64,000 nt of DNA, taken from positions 744,001 to 808,000 of the forward strand of contig OW818697.1 in the NCBI GenBank assembly GCA_942493365.1. The letters are read 5' to 3'. Under the pieces are notes generated by a model, which ran no database searches, was not told the DNA's origin, and saw nothing but the letters and a program-made list of their open reading frames with translations. This DNA is from UBA8949 sp942493365 (GTDB lineage Bacteria > Bacillota > Clostridia > Saccharofermentanales > UBA5734). The position numbers were made by a program, and so were the translations under genes. Numbering within the stretch: the stretch's first letter is position 1; every line of letters begins with the position of its first letter. Shown here piece by piece: positions 23,328 through 31,672 of the stretch.

Positions 23328-23813
23328 ATGAATGATTACGAAAAAAAAGTCAATGTCCTGCTATTAGACATCTACGATAAAATCCTGGTAACCGAGGAAA
23401 AAGCCCTGAGCAAGGGCATCTTCGGCGATATTTCGGTTGCGGAAATGCACACGCTCGAAGGCATCGGCCTGTACGGCAACCGCACGATGAGTGAAACGGC
23501 GGCAACCCTCGGGATCACCACCGGCACGCTGACTGTCGCCATCGATCGACTGGTCCGCAAGGGCTACGTCGAACGTAACCGCGACAAGATCGACCGCCGC
23601 GTCGTCCGAATCGAACTGACCAAAAAGGGCAAACTGGCCTTTCGGATGCACAACAAATTCCACACCCTGCTCGTCGACCGGCTGGTTTCGCCGCTCGACG
23701 ACAATCAGCAGCAGGTGCTGCTCGACACGCTCAACGGCATTCACGACTACATCAGTGAGCAGTATCAGCGCTATTTGATACCCAAAAACCAGGGAGGGCA
23801 AATCGATGCCTGA
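23328..23813 (+). CDS. MarR-family regulator (FabT-like)
   Basis: A 161-residue winged-helix repressor of the MarR family: SVAEMHTLEGIGLYGNRTMS, TTGTLTVAIDRLVRKGYVER (recognition helix) and the wing RDKIDRRVVRIELTKKG. In Firmicutes the related FabT senses long-chain acyl-ACP and represses fatty-acid genes. An acyl carrier protein (8-base overlap) and an acyl-activating enzyme follow, and a FabT-like operator precedes it, so control of lipid metabolism is likely. The ATG at 23328 lacks a strong ribosome site. Confidence 0.8.
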   Translation: MNDYEKKVNVLLLDIYDKILVTEEKALSKGIFGDISVAEMHTLEGIGLYGNRTMSETAATLGITTGTLTVAIDRLVRKGYVERNRDKIDRRVVRIELTKKGKLAFRMHNKFHTLLVDRLVSPLDDNQQQVLLDTLNGIHDYISEQYQRYLIPKNQGGQIDA

Positions 23814-24066
23814 AGATCAACGCGACTTGATCTATGACAAAGTTGTCAAGACCATCTCAGATGTTTCCGGCCACTCAGCGATAGATATCAACGGCCAGAC
23901 CGAATTGTTTGTGGATCTGTCATTGGATTCACTGGCACTATTTGAAATTGTCATCGAATTGGAGGAGTCCTTTGACATCAGGATCTCCGACGAAGATGTT
24001 GATAAGATCAAGACAATTGATGATATCGTCAATTACATAGAACGGCACGAGCCAGCCGGAAAGTAG
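23806..24066 (+). CDS. Acyl carrier protein
   Basis: An 86-residue ACP with the phosphopantetheine site in LSLDSLALFEIVIELEE (serine of DSL near residue 44). GGAGGGCAAATCG precedes the ATG, inside the end of the MarR gene. It is not beside fab genes here; with the following AMP-dependent ligase it may form a recycling or storage acyl-ACP system, or supply acyl-ACP to the lipid acyltransferase nearby. Confidence 0.9.
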   Translation: MPEDQRDLIYDKVVKTISDVSGHSAIDINGQTELFVDLSLDSLALFEIVIELEESFDIRISDEDVDKIKTIDDIVNYIERHEPAGK

Positions 24067-24074
24067 GAAATTCC

Positions 24075-25988
24075 ATGCAAATTATCCAAGGACCGCAGTA
24101 TTACAGGGTGCGCCCTTTTAACGACCTGCGCGAAATGCTGGGTCAAAGCGTCAAATTATTCGGCGATATGACCGCCTTCCGTTTTCGCGAACAAATGAAA
24201 GATGAGCCGGTCACGCGTACGTACCGCGAGTTTTACGACGATTGTCAGGCCCTGGGCACGGCGTTGCTCAATCTCGGCCTGGGCGGTGGGCGGCTGGCGA
24301 TCGTCGGCGAGAACAGTTACCCGTGGTGCGTGGCCGATGTGACGGTCATGAACGGCATCGGCGTGGCGGTCCCGCTCGACCGCATGCTGCCGGAGGACGA
24401 GCTGATCAGCCTGCTCGACCGCGGCGAGGTGGACACGCTGTTTTACGACGCCTCCTTTCACGACATGGTCGAAAAGGCCACGGCGACGCTGCCACGCCTC
24501 AAGCACCTGATCTGCCTGCGTCCCGACCGCATCAAGCAGGGCGAGGGCATCGCCTGGGCGGCACCCGACCAGCCTGCCGGTGACGAGCGTTCGTTTTATT
24601 CGCTGCCCGATCTGCTGAACACCGGCCGCCAACAGTTGACCGACGGCGACGCCAGCTATGCCGCGCGGGCGATCGATGCCAATGCGCTGGCCTCGCTATT
24701 ATTTACCTCGGGCACGACCAGCGCGTCCAAGGCCGTCATGCTCAGCCACCACAACATCTGCGCCGACATCCGCGGGCTGGCCGGCGTGGTCAAGTTTCCG
24801 ATCGGCATGCGCATGCTGTCGGTGCTGCCGCTGCATCACACCTTCGAAAACACCTGCGGCCTTTTCATGGGCCTTTACCTGGGCGCTGAAATCCACGAAT
24901 GCGACGGACTGCGTTACATCCAGCAGAATTTGCAAGAGTACGGCATTGACATGGTCATCGGCGTGCCGCTGCTCTTTACCAACTTTTACCTGAAAATCCA
25001 GGACAGCCTCAAGAAGGCCGGCAAAGACAAGCTGATCGCCAAAATGATTCCGATCACCCAAGCCCTTCGCAAGGTCGGCATCGATCTGCGGCCGGTGCTC
25101 TACAAGCAGATCCTCGCCGGTTTCGGCGGCCGCCTGCGCCGCGGCATCTGCGGCGCCGCGCCCATCGACCCCGAGGTCATTCGCTTTCTCGACGCCGTCG
25201 GCCTGCACATCTTGCAGGGCTACGGCCTGACCGAGACCGCGCCGGTCGCCTGCGGCTGCAACTCCAAGGTCTTTATCCCCGGCACGGTCGGCCTGCCGCT
25301 AACCGGTATGTCGATCGCCATTGACACCGAAACACCCGGCGAGCCGGGCGAGATTCTGATTCGTGGCGAAAACGTCATGCTGGGCTATTACCAGGATCCC
25401 GAGGCCACCCGCGAAGCCATTGACGATGCCGGCTGGTTCCACAGCGGTGACATCGGCTGCATTGATCCCAAGACGTCCTGCGTCACCATCACCGGCCGCG
25501 TCAAATCGATGATCGTGCTGAAGACGGGCAAAAAGATTTTCCCGGAAGAAATCGAGCACCTGATCAGCCAGGCCGGTTTTATCAAGGAGTCTCTGGTTTG
25601 GGGCGATCAGGATGACGCGGGCGAGGTCGTGATCAGCGCCAAGCTGGTCGTTGACAAGGACGCGCTGGAAGAGAAGACCGGCAAACAGGCCGACGACATC
25701 ACCATTGGCCAGCACCTCGAGCAGCTGATCCGCGACATCAACGCCATGATGCCGTCTTTCAAGGGCATTCGCCAGTACGTCTTCAGCTTTCAGGAGATGA
25801 TCAAGACCACCACGCTCAAGATTCGCCGTCCGATCGAGATCAAGCTGTTGTCCGAACTGATGGCCAAGCGCAAGATTAAATGGCGCGAATTGACCGGCAA
25901 AAACATTGACGAGATTAAAACACCGGCGCCGGAAGGTGGCAGCAATTCCGCCGGCCAGACAGCAGGAGGTATTTCCAGTGGAAAATGA
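24075..25988 (+). CDS. AMP-dependent acyl-CoA/acyl-ACP synthetase
   Basis: A 637-residue ANL-superfamily enzyme. The AMP/phosphate loop LLFTSGTTSASKAVMLSH is near 211, GYGLTETAPVACG near 381, the hinge region GWFHSGDIGCID near 455, and the C-terminal lysine-bearing RVKSMIVLKTGKKIFPEEIE near 475. It most resembles long-chain fatty acid ligases. Because an ACP gene lies immediately upstream, ACP may be the acceptor instead of CoA; this cannot be decided from sequence alone. The C-terminal tail is Gly/Ser-rich and overlaps the next gene's start. Confidence 0.85.
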   Translation: MQIIQGPQYYRVRPFNDLREMLGQSVKLFGDMTAFRFREQMKDEPVTRTYREFYDDCQALGTALLNLGLGGGRLAIVGENSYPWCVADVTVMNGIGVAVPLDRMLPEDELISLLDRGEVDTLFYDASFHDMVEKATATLPRLKHLICLRPDRIKQGEGIAWAAPDQPAGDERSFYSLPDLLNTGRQQLTDGDASYAARAIDANALASLLFTSGTTSASKAVMLSHHNICADIRGLAGVVKFPIGMRMLSVLPLHHTFENTCGLFMGLYLGAEIHECDGLRYIQQNLQEYGIDMVIGVPLLFTNFYLKIQDSLKKAGKDKLIAKMIPITQALRKVGIDLRPVLYKQILAGFGGRLRRGICGAAPIDPEVIRFLDAVGLHILQGYGLTETAPVACGCNSKVFIPGTVGLPLTGMSIAIDTETPGEPGEILIRGENVMLGYYQDPEATREAIDDAGWFHSGDIGCIDPKTSCVTITGRVKSMIVLKTGKKIFPEEIEHLISQAGFIKESLVWGDQDDAGEVVISAKLVVDKDALEEKTGKQADDITIGQHLEQLIRDINAMMPSFKGIRQYVFSFQEMIKTTTLKIRRPIEIKLLSELMAKRKIKWRELTGKNIDEIKTPAPEGGSNSAGQTAGGISSGK

Positions 25989-26916
25989 TCAAATCTCGCT
26001 CCATTTCGCCTTTATCATCAATCCGACCGCCGGACGATTTCACATTGCCGATCTGGAAAAGCGCATTCACGGCGTTTTCGACGCCCAGTCGATTCATACC
26101 GCCGAGGTGATCATGACCGACCGCAGCGGACACGCCAGCCAACTGGCCGCCGATCTGGCCAGCCGCTTTGGCGCTGAGCTGGTCGTCGTGGCCTGCGGCG
26201 GCGATGGCACGGCCAACGAGGTGGCCAACGGCATTGCCGGAACCACAGCGGCGATGGCCATCCTGCCGATCGGCACGGCCAATGACTTTGCCCGCGCCGC
26301 GCTGTCCACGACCAACCCGGACAAGTTGCTGAGCATGATCATGGCGCCCAAAATCCGACCGATCGATGTCATCGAGGTCGATGATCGCATCTGTCTGAAC
26401 ATCGCTTCACTGGGCTTTGACACCAAGGTGCAAAAGGCCGCCTCGGCCATGACAGCAAAAATCCGTTGGCTGGGCAGTCTGTCCTATCCGCTGGCCATCG
26501 TCAAATCCTTGTTCGGCGACCGCCAGTACCCGATGCATTACAGCCTCGACACCATCGACTTCAACGGCAAACCTGGCAACATCGAGGGCGACGCGCTGTT
26601 TATTCTGGCCGCCATCTGCAATGGCCGCTATTATGGCGGTGGCTTCAACCCGGCCCCGCAGGCCAGCCTGGATGACGGGCGTCTGGATTTCTGTCTGATT
26701 GACAGCCTGCCGCTGCGGCGCATTTTACCGCTGATCCCCAAATACAAAAAGGGCCGTCACATCGGTGATCCGGCCGTTCATTGCTGGCAGGTGACCGGTG
26801 GCCGCATTGAGGCGCCGACGGGCAATCTGCTGGGGAACCTGGATGGCGAAGCCTTCGAAAAACCGTCGATCGACTTTGCCATTATCCCCTTGGGCTTACG
26901 TTTCGCTTTTTACTGA
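25978..26916 (+). CDS. Diacylglycerol kinase-family lipid kinase (YegS/DgkB-like)
   Basis: A 312-residue DAGK-catalytic-domain protein. FIINPTAGR is near the start, the nucleotide-binding VACGGDGTANEVANGIAG near 73, and LPIGTANDFARA near 98. The late part has GGGFNPAPQASLDDG, typical of YegS/DgkB. It probably phosphorylates diacylglycerol or a related lipid. GTG at 25978 is the start, seven bases after AGGAGGT, and overlaps the previous gene by 11 bases. Confidence 0.85.
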   Translation: MENDQISLHFAFIINPTAGRFHIADLEKRIHGVFDAQSIHTAEVIMTDRSGHASQLAADLASRFGAELVVVACGGDGTANEVANGIAGTTAAMAILPIGTANDFARAALSTTNPDKLLSMIMAPKIRPIDVIEVDDRICLNIASLGFDTKVQKAASAMTAKIRWLGSLSYPLAIVKSLFGDRQYPMHYSLDTIDFNGKPGNIEGDALFILAAICNGRYYGGGFNPAPQASLDDGRLDFCLIDSLPLRRILPLIPKYKKGRHIGDPAVHCWQVTGGRIEAPTGNLLGNLDGEAFEKPSIDFAIIPLGLRFAFY

Positions 26917-27660
26917 TTCGGGGGTCTCAAAGACCCGCGGGATCTTCTTTTCGCGGAAGCGCGTCTGCATCCAGTCGGTCAGTGCTTTGGCCATGCCGGT
27001 GACATCTTTGAAGTCGGCCGGGTCAAAGGGCTTGCCGAAGGTCAGGATGATCTCACGGCGCTGACGGGTGATCGGGTCTTTGCCTTGCGGCAGCTTCATG
27101 TGACGGTTAAAGACCTCGTAAGCCCCGTCCAGAAAGACCGGCAGCAGGGGCGCTTTGCTTTTCATGGAAATAAAAGCCGCGCCATCCATAAATTTACCCA
27201 GACGGCCATCGGGAGAGCGCGTGCCCTCGGGGTGAACCAGCATGATGAAGCCTTCTTCAACCTTGCGCTTGGCGATGATCAGGCCGCGCACCGGGTTGCC
27301 GCATTTGTCGATCGGAATAGCCCGACCGACCCGCAGAATCAAGCGGCCGAAGATGCCGTGGCTGGAGCCCAGCTCCTGATTGGCGATGCAACTCATCACT
27401 TTAAAGTGCTTTTTGGGGAGATAGGACCCGATCAGCATGCCGTCGACGTAGGTCTCATGGTTGGCGGCAATGACATAAGGCGGTGTCTTGGGGATGTTCT
27501 CCAGGCCTTCGGCGCGCAGCTTGACCGTCAAGCGGGCGACCGTCAAGCCGAGGCCGTAGGTGATCTTGCCGACGAGGCCTCTTTTCAGCGGATATTTTTT
27601 ATCAAATTTGGCGGCGGAAGGCTGGATCAGGGCCCTTCCGGTCGCACCAATACTGTTCAT
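26896..27660 (-). CDS. 1-acyl-sn-glycerol-3-phosphate acyltransferase family (PlsC-like)
   Basis: A 254-residue acyltransferase. The NHETYVD (HX4D) motif is near residue 67 and the substrate motif HPEGTRSPDG near 141. It would add the second acyl chain to lysophosphatidic acid. The start is at 27660 on the minus strand, where AAGGAATTGAGC precedes the ATG; an upstream in-frame extension lacks a ribosome site. Its 3' end overlaps the convergent lipid kinase by 21 bases. Confidence 0.87.
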   Translation of the reverse strand: MNSIGATGRALIQPSAAKFDKKYPLKRGLVGKITYGLGLTVARLTVKLRAEGLENIPKTPPYVIAANHETYVDGMLIGSYLPKKHFKVMSCIANQELGSSHGIFGRLILRVGRAIPIDKCGNPVRGLIIAKRKVEEGFIMLVHPEGTRSPDGRLGKFMDGAAFISMKSKAPLLPVFLDGAYEVFNRHMKLPQGKDPITRQRREIILTFGKPFDPADFKDVTGMAKALTDWMQTRFREKKIPRVFETPESVKSET

Positions 27661-27838
27661 GCTCAATTCCTTTTGTCCTCCGGTTTTCTGGCATCGAAAA
27701 TGGCTGTCCGGCTGGCGGAACAGCATCTCTCAGTTGCAGGATATCATAAATATTGCTAGAATACGATAGTTAGGTTTATCAATTAACGTATCGTTCATGA
27801 GTTGAAAAACGGTTCGAGTCAATCGCACAGGAGTCAGC

Positions 27839-28321
27839 ATGACGCAAAATAAACCGATCCCTGAAAAATCCTATCGCCCGGAATTTGGCTGCTCGGTCAG
27901 TTTCCGTGTGCGCTATTATGAAACCGATGCCATGCAGATCGTGCACCATTCCAACTACCTCCGCTGGTTCGAGGTCGGCCGGACCGAATACCTGCGCGCC
28001 GCGGGCATGACCTACCGCTCGCTTGAGGACATGGGCCTGGGCTGCCCGCTGGTCGGTTCGCGCTGCCGCTACCACAAGGCCAGCCGTTATGACGATCTGG
28101 TCACGGTTCAAGCCTGGATCAAGCATTACACCGGCGTCCGCCTGACCATGGGGTATATCGTCTGGGTCGACGGACAGCCGATCTGCGACGGCGAGACCGA
28201 TCACGCCTTTGTCATGAACGGCCGGCCGGTCTCGGTCAGCCGCTGCCTGCCGGATATTCACGCCGGCATGTTGGCGCATCTGGAGCTGGACCGCGAAAAC
28301 CAACCGCACTTAGAGAGCTAG
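27839..28321 (+). CDS. Acyl-CoA thioesterase (4HBT/YbgC-like hotdog)
   Basis: A 160-residue single-hotdog protein. The catalytic region VRYYETDAMQIVHHSNYLRW includes the Asp and the His pair seen in 4-hydroxybenzoyl-CoA thioesterase and YbgC relatives, and GRTEYLRAAGMTY follows. It may hydrolyse acyl-CoA or acyl-ACP, fitting the lipid genes upstream. CAGGAGTC precedes the ATG at 27839. It is divergent from plsC and ten bases before addB. Confidence 0.87.
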   Translation: MTQNKPIPEKSYRPEFGCSVSFRVRYYETDAMQIVHHSNYLRWFEVGRTEYLRAAGMTYRSLEDMGLGCPLVGSRCRYHKASRYDDLVTVQAWIKHYTGVRLTMGYIVWVDGQPICDGETDHAFVMNGRPVSVSRCLPDIHAGMLAHLELDRENQPHLES

Positions 28322-28330
28322 GAGGACGCC

Positions 28331-31300
28331 ATGCGCATCCTGTACAGTACCAGCCGAAGTGCCTTGCGCGACCAGTGCCTGCGCGAAGTCTGCGGGCTGA
28401 CCGCGCAGTGGCCGGATCGGCGCGCGATTCTGATCGTTCCCGAACAAACCAAAATGGATATGGAACGCGATTACCTGAGCTGCTCGGGCCAGGGTGGGCT
28501 GATGATGGCCGAAATCCTGAGCTTTCGCCGGCTGGCCTGGCGCTTGCTGGGCGAAATCGGTCAACAGCCGCGGCAAAGCATTGATGCCGTCGGTCAAGGC
28601 ATGCTGATTCACAGGACCCTGGTTCGCAACCAGGCCGATTTACACTCGTTCGGGCACCTGGCCGATCGGCCGGGCTTTATCAGCCAAGCCGCCGCCGCGC
28701 TGGGCGATCTCAAGCGCTACCAGATCGACGCGGCGCAGCTGCTGGCAGCCAGCCGGACGGCGGAGGACAAGGCCCTGCAGGACAAGACCAATGATCTGGG
28801 CATTTTGCTGCGCGGCTATGACCAGGCTTTGGCCGAGAGCGGCTTAAGCGATGCCGAGGATGATCTCAACTTGCTGGGCGAGGTGCTGAGTCAACTGCAA
28901 AAACTGCCGGTCGAGCGCTGGGCGTGGCCCTTCAACCGGCTGACGTGGCTGCGGAGCGCCAGCGTTTGGGTGTCCGGATTTGGCGAGCTGCGCGACTTTA
29001 CCCCGCAGGAGGACGCCATCCTGCGGGCGCTCCATCAGCTGTGCGCCGACATGACCCTGACCGTGGCGACCGACCTCCTGCCTTTCGACCGCCTGGCGGT
29101 CGAAAGCGGCGCTGACTGCTTTTTGCCAGGCCGCAAAACCGTGTGGCGCCTGCTGCAGGACAACCCGGGCAGTCGGACCGAGCTGATTCCCGATCCCGTC
29201 AGCGGTCACGGCGCGGTGATCGCCGCCTGTTTCCGCGAAGGCCGTCTCTGCCTGCCGCCGGATGATGCCGGCCGTGCGTGGCTGCGGCTGGTCCGCGCCG
29301 ATGGCCTCGATGCCGAGCTGTCCTGGGTCGCGGGCGAAATTCGCCGGCTGGTGCAGCTGGATGGTTATCGCTACCACGATATTGCCCTGGCGGTCTGTGA
29401 TTTGCCGGGTTACACCTCGCGCCTGCGCGCAGTCTGCCGTGAATACGGCGTGCCGCTGTTTCTCGACGCCGGCCGCCCCTTGAGCGGCACGCCGCTGATG
29501 CGCTTTGTTCTGGCGCTGTTGGATATTGGCCTGCACAACTGGCCGATGTCGGCCATCCTGACGGCGTTGCGCTCCGGCTTGACACCCCTCGATCCAGCCG
29601 AAATTGACCTGCTCGAAAACGAGATGCTGGCGCGCGGCATCCGGTCGAACCGGCTGCTGGACGACGCGCGCTATGCCGGCCCGGCCAGCCTGGCCAGCCG
29701 CGACAAGGCCTTCCGGCCCTGGCAGGCGCTGCTGACCGAGCTGAAAAGTAACGACAGCGGCACGGCGAAATGCTACGCGCTGCATCGCTTTTTGGTTGAT
29801 TATGGTCTGGCTGACCGCATCGAAAAGCGAGCTGCCGACCTGACCGCGGCCGGCGAAACCGACGCCGCTGTCGCCCAGGTTCAGTCCTGGAACGAACTGC
29901 TGCGCGTGCTTGAACAAATGGCCAAACTCAACGACGACCAGCCGCTGTCCTTGCAGACCTTCCGCGATCTGCTGGCGGCCGGCATCGAATCCGCCGGCGG
30001 CAACGTCATCCCGACAGCCATTGATCAGGTCGCGGTTGGCGATCTCAAACGCGCCATGCTGCGCCAGCCCAAGGTTTTGTTCATCGTTGGCGCGACGGCG
30101 CGGGCACTGCCGCCCGGCCTGCCGCCGGAGGGCTTGCTCAAGGACCAGGACCGCCAGACGCTGTCCGGCCTCTTGAACCGCCAGCTGCCCAGCAGTGTGC
30201 GTGATCAGGCCTTCGCCGACGCCTTTGTGCTGGGCACCCTGCTGACCCTGCCGTCCGACCGGCTTTGTCTGACCTCGCCGATGCAGGAGGTCTCCCCCTG
30301 GTTCAAATGGCTGGCGGCTGATCAGCCGGAGGCTGTAACCGTTGTGCCGCCAGCGCCCGATTGGCAGGATGGCCGGCTGAATGCCGTCCGCCCGGCGTTT
30401 GGCTATCTGCTCAGCCGCAGCGCCACGGGCGCGGCTGTCAGTGCGGGTTGGCTGGCCGTCGGGCAGGTGCTGCGCGAGGCGGGTCAACCGATAGCAGACG
30501 GCATCGACTGGCTGCGCCGCGCGGTGCCGGGGGCGACCAAGGCCGTGCGTATTCCGCCGGAACTGGTGCGTGCGCTTTATGCCAGCACGCCGGTCATGAG
30601 CATCTCGCAGCTCGAAAAGTACGCCGGCTGCCCGTTTTTGCATCTGGCAACCTACCTCTTGGCTTTGCAGGAGCGGGAAATCTGGGCGCCCGAAGCGGCT
30701 GAAGCCGGCTCGCTACTGCACGGCGTGGTCGAATTGGCGGTCGAAGAGCTGCGGCAGTCCCTGTCTACGCTTGATCCGGCCGATCAGGCAGCTCGGCAGA
30801 CCATCCTGAGCCAATGGCTCGCGGACGGGCTGAACCAGCGCGTTCTGGCCTGGATGAAAGCCGCCGCCGATCGCGATCACTTGCAGGTTTTCTTTGACCG
30901 CGGCATTCAGGCTTCGATCGGCCGCCGGGTTCGCCGGCAGGCCAAGGCATCGCTGGAAGCCATTCTGCGCCAGTATCAAAAAGACACCTTCCAACCGGCC
31001 TTTCTGGAGTGGACCTTTGGCCCCAAGGCAAGCGACCACCTGACCCTGACGCTGGCCGACGGCACCCTGCTCGCCTTTCGCGGCAAGGTCGATCGCGTCG
31101 ATTTGCGCAGTGGACCGGAGGGGCAGGTTTTTCGGATCATTGATTATAAGAGCGGCGACAAGCAGGCCGATTTTGAAGACCTCTATCACGGCCTGGCGCT
31201 GCAACTGCCGGCCTATCTCGAGGCCTTTGCCCAAAACCATCCCGACTGCCAGGCGGAGGATGCCGCCTACTTCCGGTTTAATCGTCCGATGTTCAAATTG

Positions 31301-31672
31301 GCGGCCGGCGCCCGTCCCGATCCGGCGCAAATCCAGGCCAAAATCGAAAAGGACTTTGTGCTGCGCGGTCTCAAATTACCGCCAAAGGACCTGACCTTGC
31401 TGCGTCGCCACACGCTGCGCAAGGCGGGCGAACTGGCGGGCTGCCTGCTCGGCGGCGACTTCGCCGTCCAACCGCGCAAACTGCCACAGAAGCGGCCGGC
31501 CTGCGATTACTGCGTTATGATGGCGGTCTGCGGATTTGACGGCAAAGCCAGTGGTTATCACTGGCTTGAACCCTTGTGCGGCCAGGCTTCGAAAAAACGG
31601 GAAGAACTGCTTATGCGCATCAGCCCAAGCGAAGCCGAGAAGGAGGACACCGACGATGCAGCACACACCTGA
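28331..31672 (+). CDS. addB: ATP-dependent nuclease subunit B (AddB)
   Basis: A 1113-residue subunit of the AddAB helicase-nuclease, which resects double-strand breaks and recognises Chi. The iron-staple cysteines are present: YAGCPFLHL near 766 and CDYCVMMAVC near 1058. The RecB-type nuclease motif FRIIDYKSGDK is near 933. Odd: the N-terminus reads ILYSTSRSALRDQCL where other AddB proteins have a GxxGxGK[ST] Walker A, so this subunit probably does not bind ATP there. ILSFRRLAWRLLGEIG near 57 confirms the family. It overlaps addA by 17 bases. Confidence 0.9.
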   Translation: MRILYSTSRSALRDQCLREVCGLTAQWPDRRAILIVPEQTKMDMERDYLSCSGQGGLMMAEILSFRRLAWRLLGEIGQQPRQSIDAVGQGMLIHRTLVRNQADLHSFGHLADRPGFISQAAAALGDLKRYQIDAAQLLAASRTAEDKALQDKTNDLGILLRGYDQALAESGLSDAEDDLNLLGEVLSQLQKLPVERWAWPFNRLTWLRSASVWVSGFGELRDFTPQEDAILRALHQLCADMTLTVATDLLPFDRLAVESGADCFLPGRKTVWRLLQDNPGSRTELIPDPVSGHGAVIAACFREGRLCLPPDDAGRAWLRLVRADGLDAELSWVAGEIRRLVQLDGYRYHDIALAVCDLPGYTSRLRAVCREYGVPLFLDAGRPLSGTPLMRFVLALLDIGLHNWPMSAILTALRSGLTPLDPAEIDLLENEMLARGIRSNRLLDDARYAGPASLASRDKAFRPWQALLTELKSNDSGTAKCYALHRFLVDYGLADRIEKRAADLTAAGETDAAVAQVQSWNELLRVLEQMAKLNDDQPLSLQTFRDLLAAGIESAGGNVIPTAIDQVAVGDLKRAMLRQPKVLFIVGATARALPPGLPPEGLLKDQDRQTLSGLLNRQLPSSVRDQAFADAFVLGTLLTLPSDRLCLTSPMQEVSPWFKWLAADQPEAVTVVPPAPDWQDGRLNAVRPAFGYLLSRSATGAAVSAGWLAVGQVLREAGQPIADGIDWLRRAVPGATKAVRIPPELVRALYASTPVMSISQLEKYAGCPFLHLATYLLALQEREIWAPEAAEAGSLLHGVVELAVEELRQSLSTLDPADQAARQTILSQWLADGLNQRVLAWMKAAADRDHLQVFFDRGIQASIGRRVRRQAKASLEAILRQYQKDTFQPAFLEWTFGPKASDHLTLTLADGTLLAFRGKVDRVDLRSGPEGQVFRIIDYKSGDKQADFEDLYHGLALQLPAYLEAFAQNHPDCQAEDAAYFRFNRPMFKLAAGARPDPAQIQAKIEKDFVLRGLKLPPKDLTLLRRHTLRKAGELAGCLLGGDFAVQPRKLPQKRPACDYCVMMAVCGFDGKASGYHWLEPLCGQASKKREELLMRISPSEAEKEDTDDAAHT

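Noticed and set aside
28844..30643. A 599-codon minus-strand frame, and a similar one at 31620-33119
   Set aside because: They are shadows of addB and addA, whose motifs leave no doubt about the coding strand. The antisense proteins are rich in Arg, Gln and Gly without any motif.
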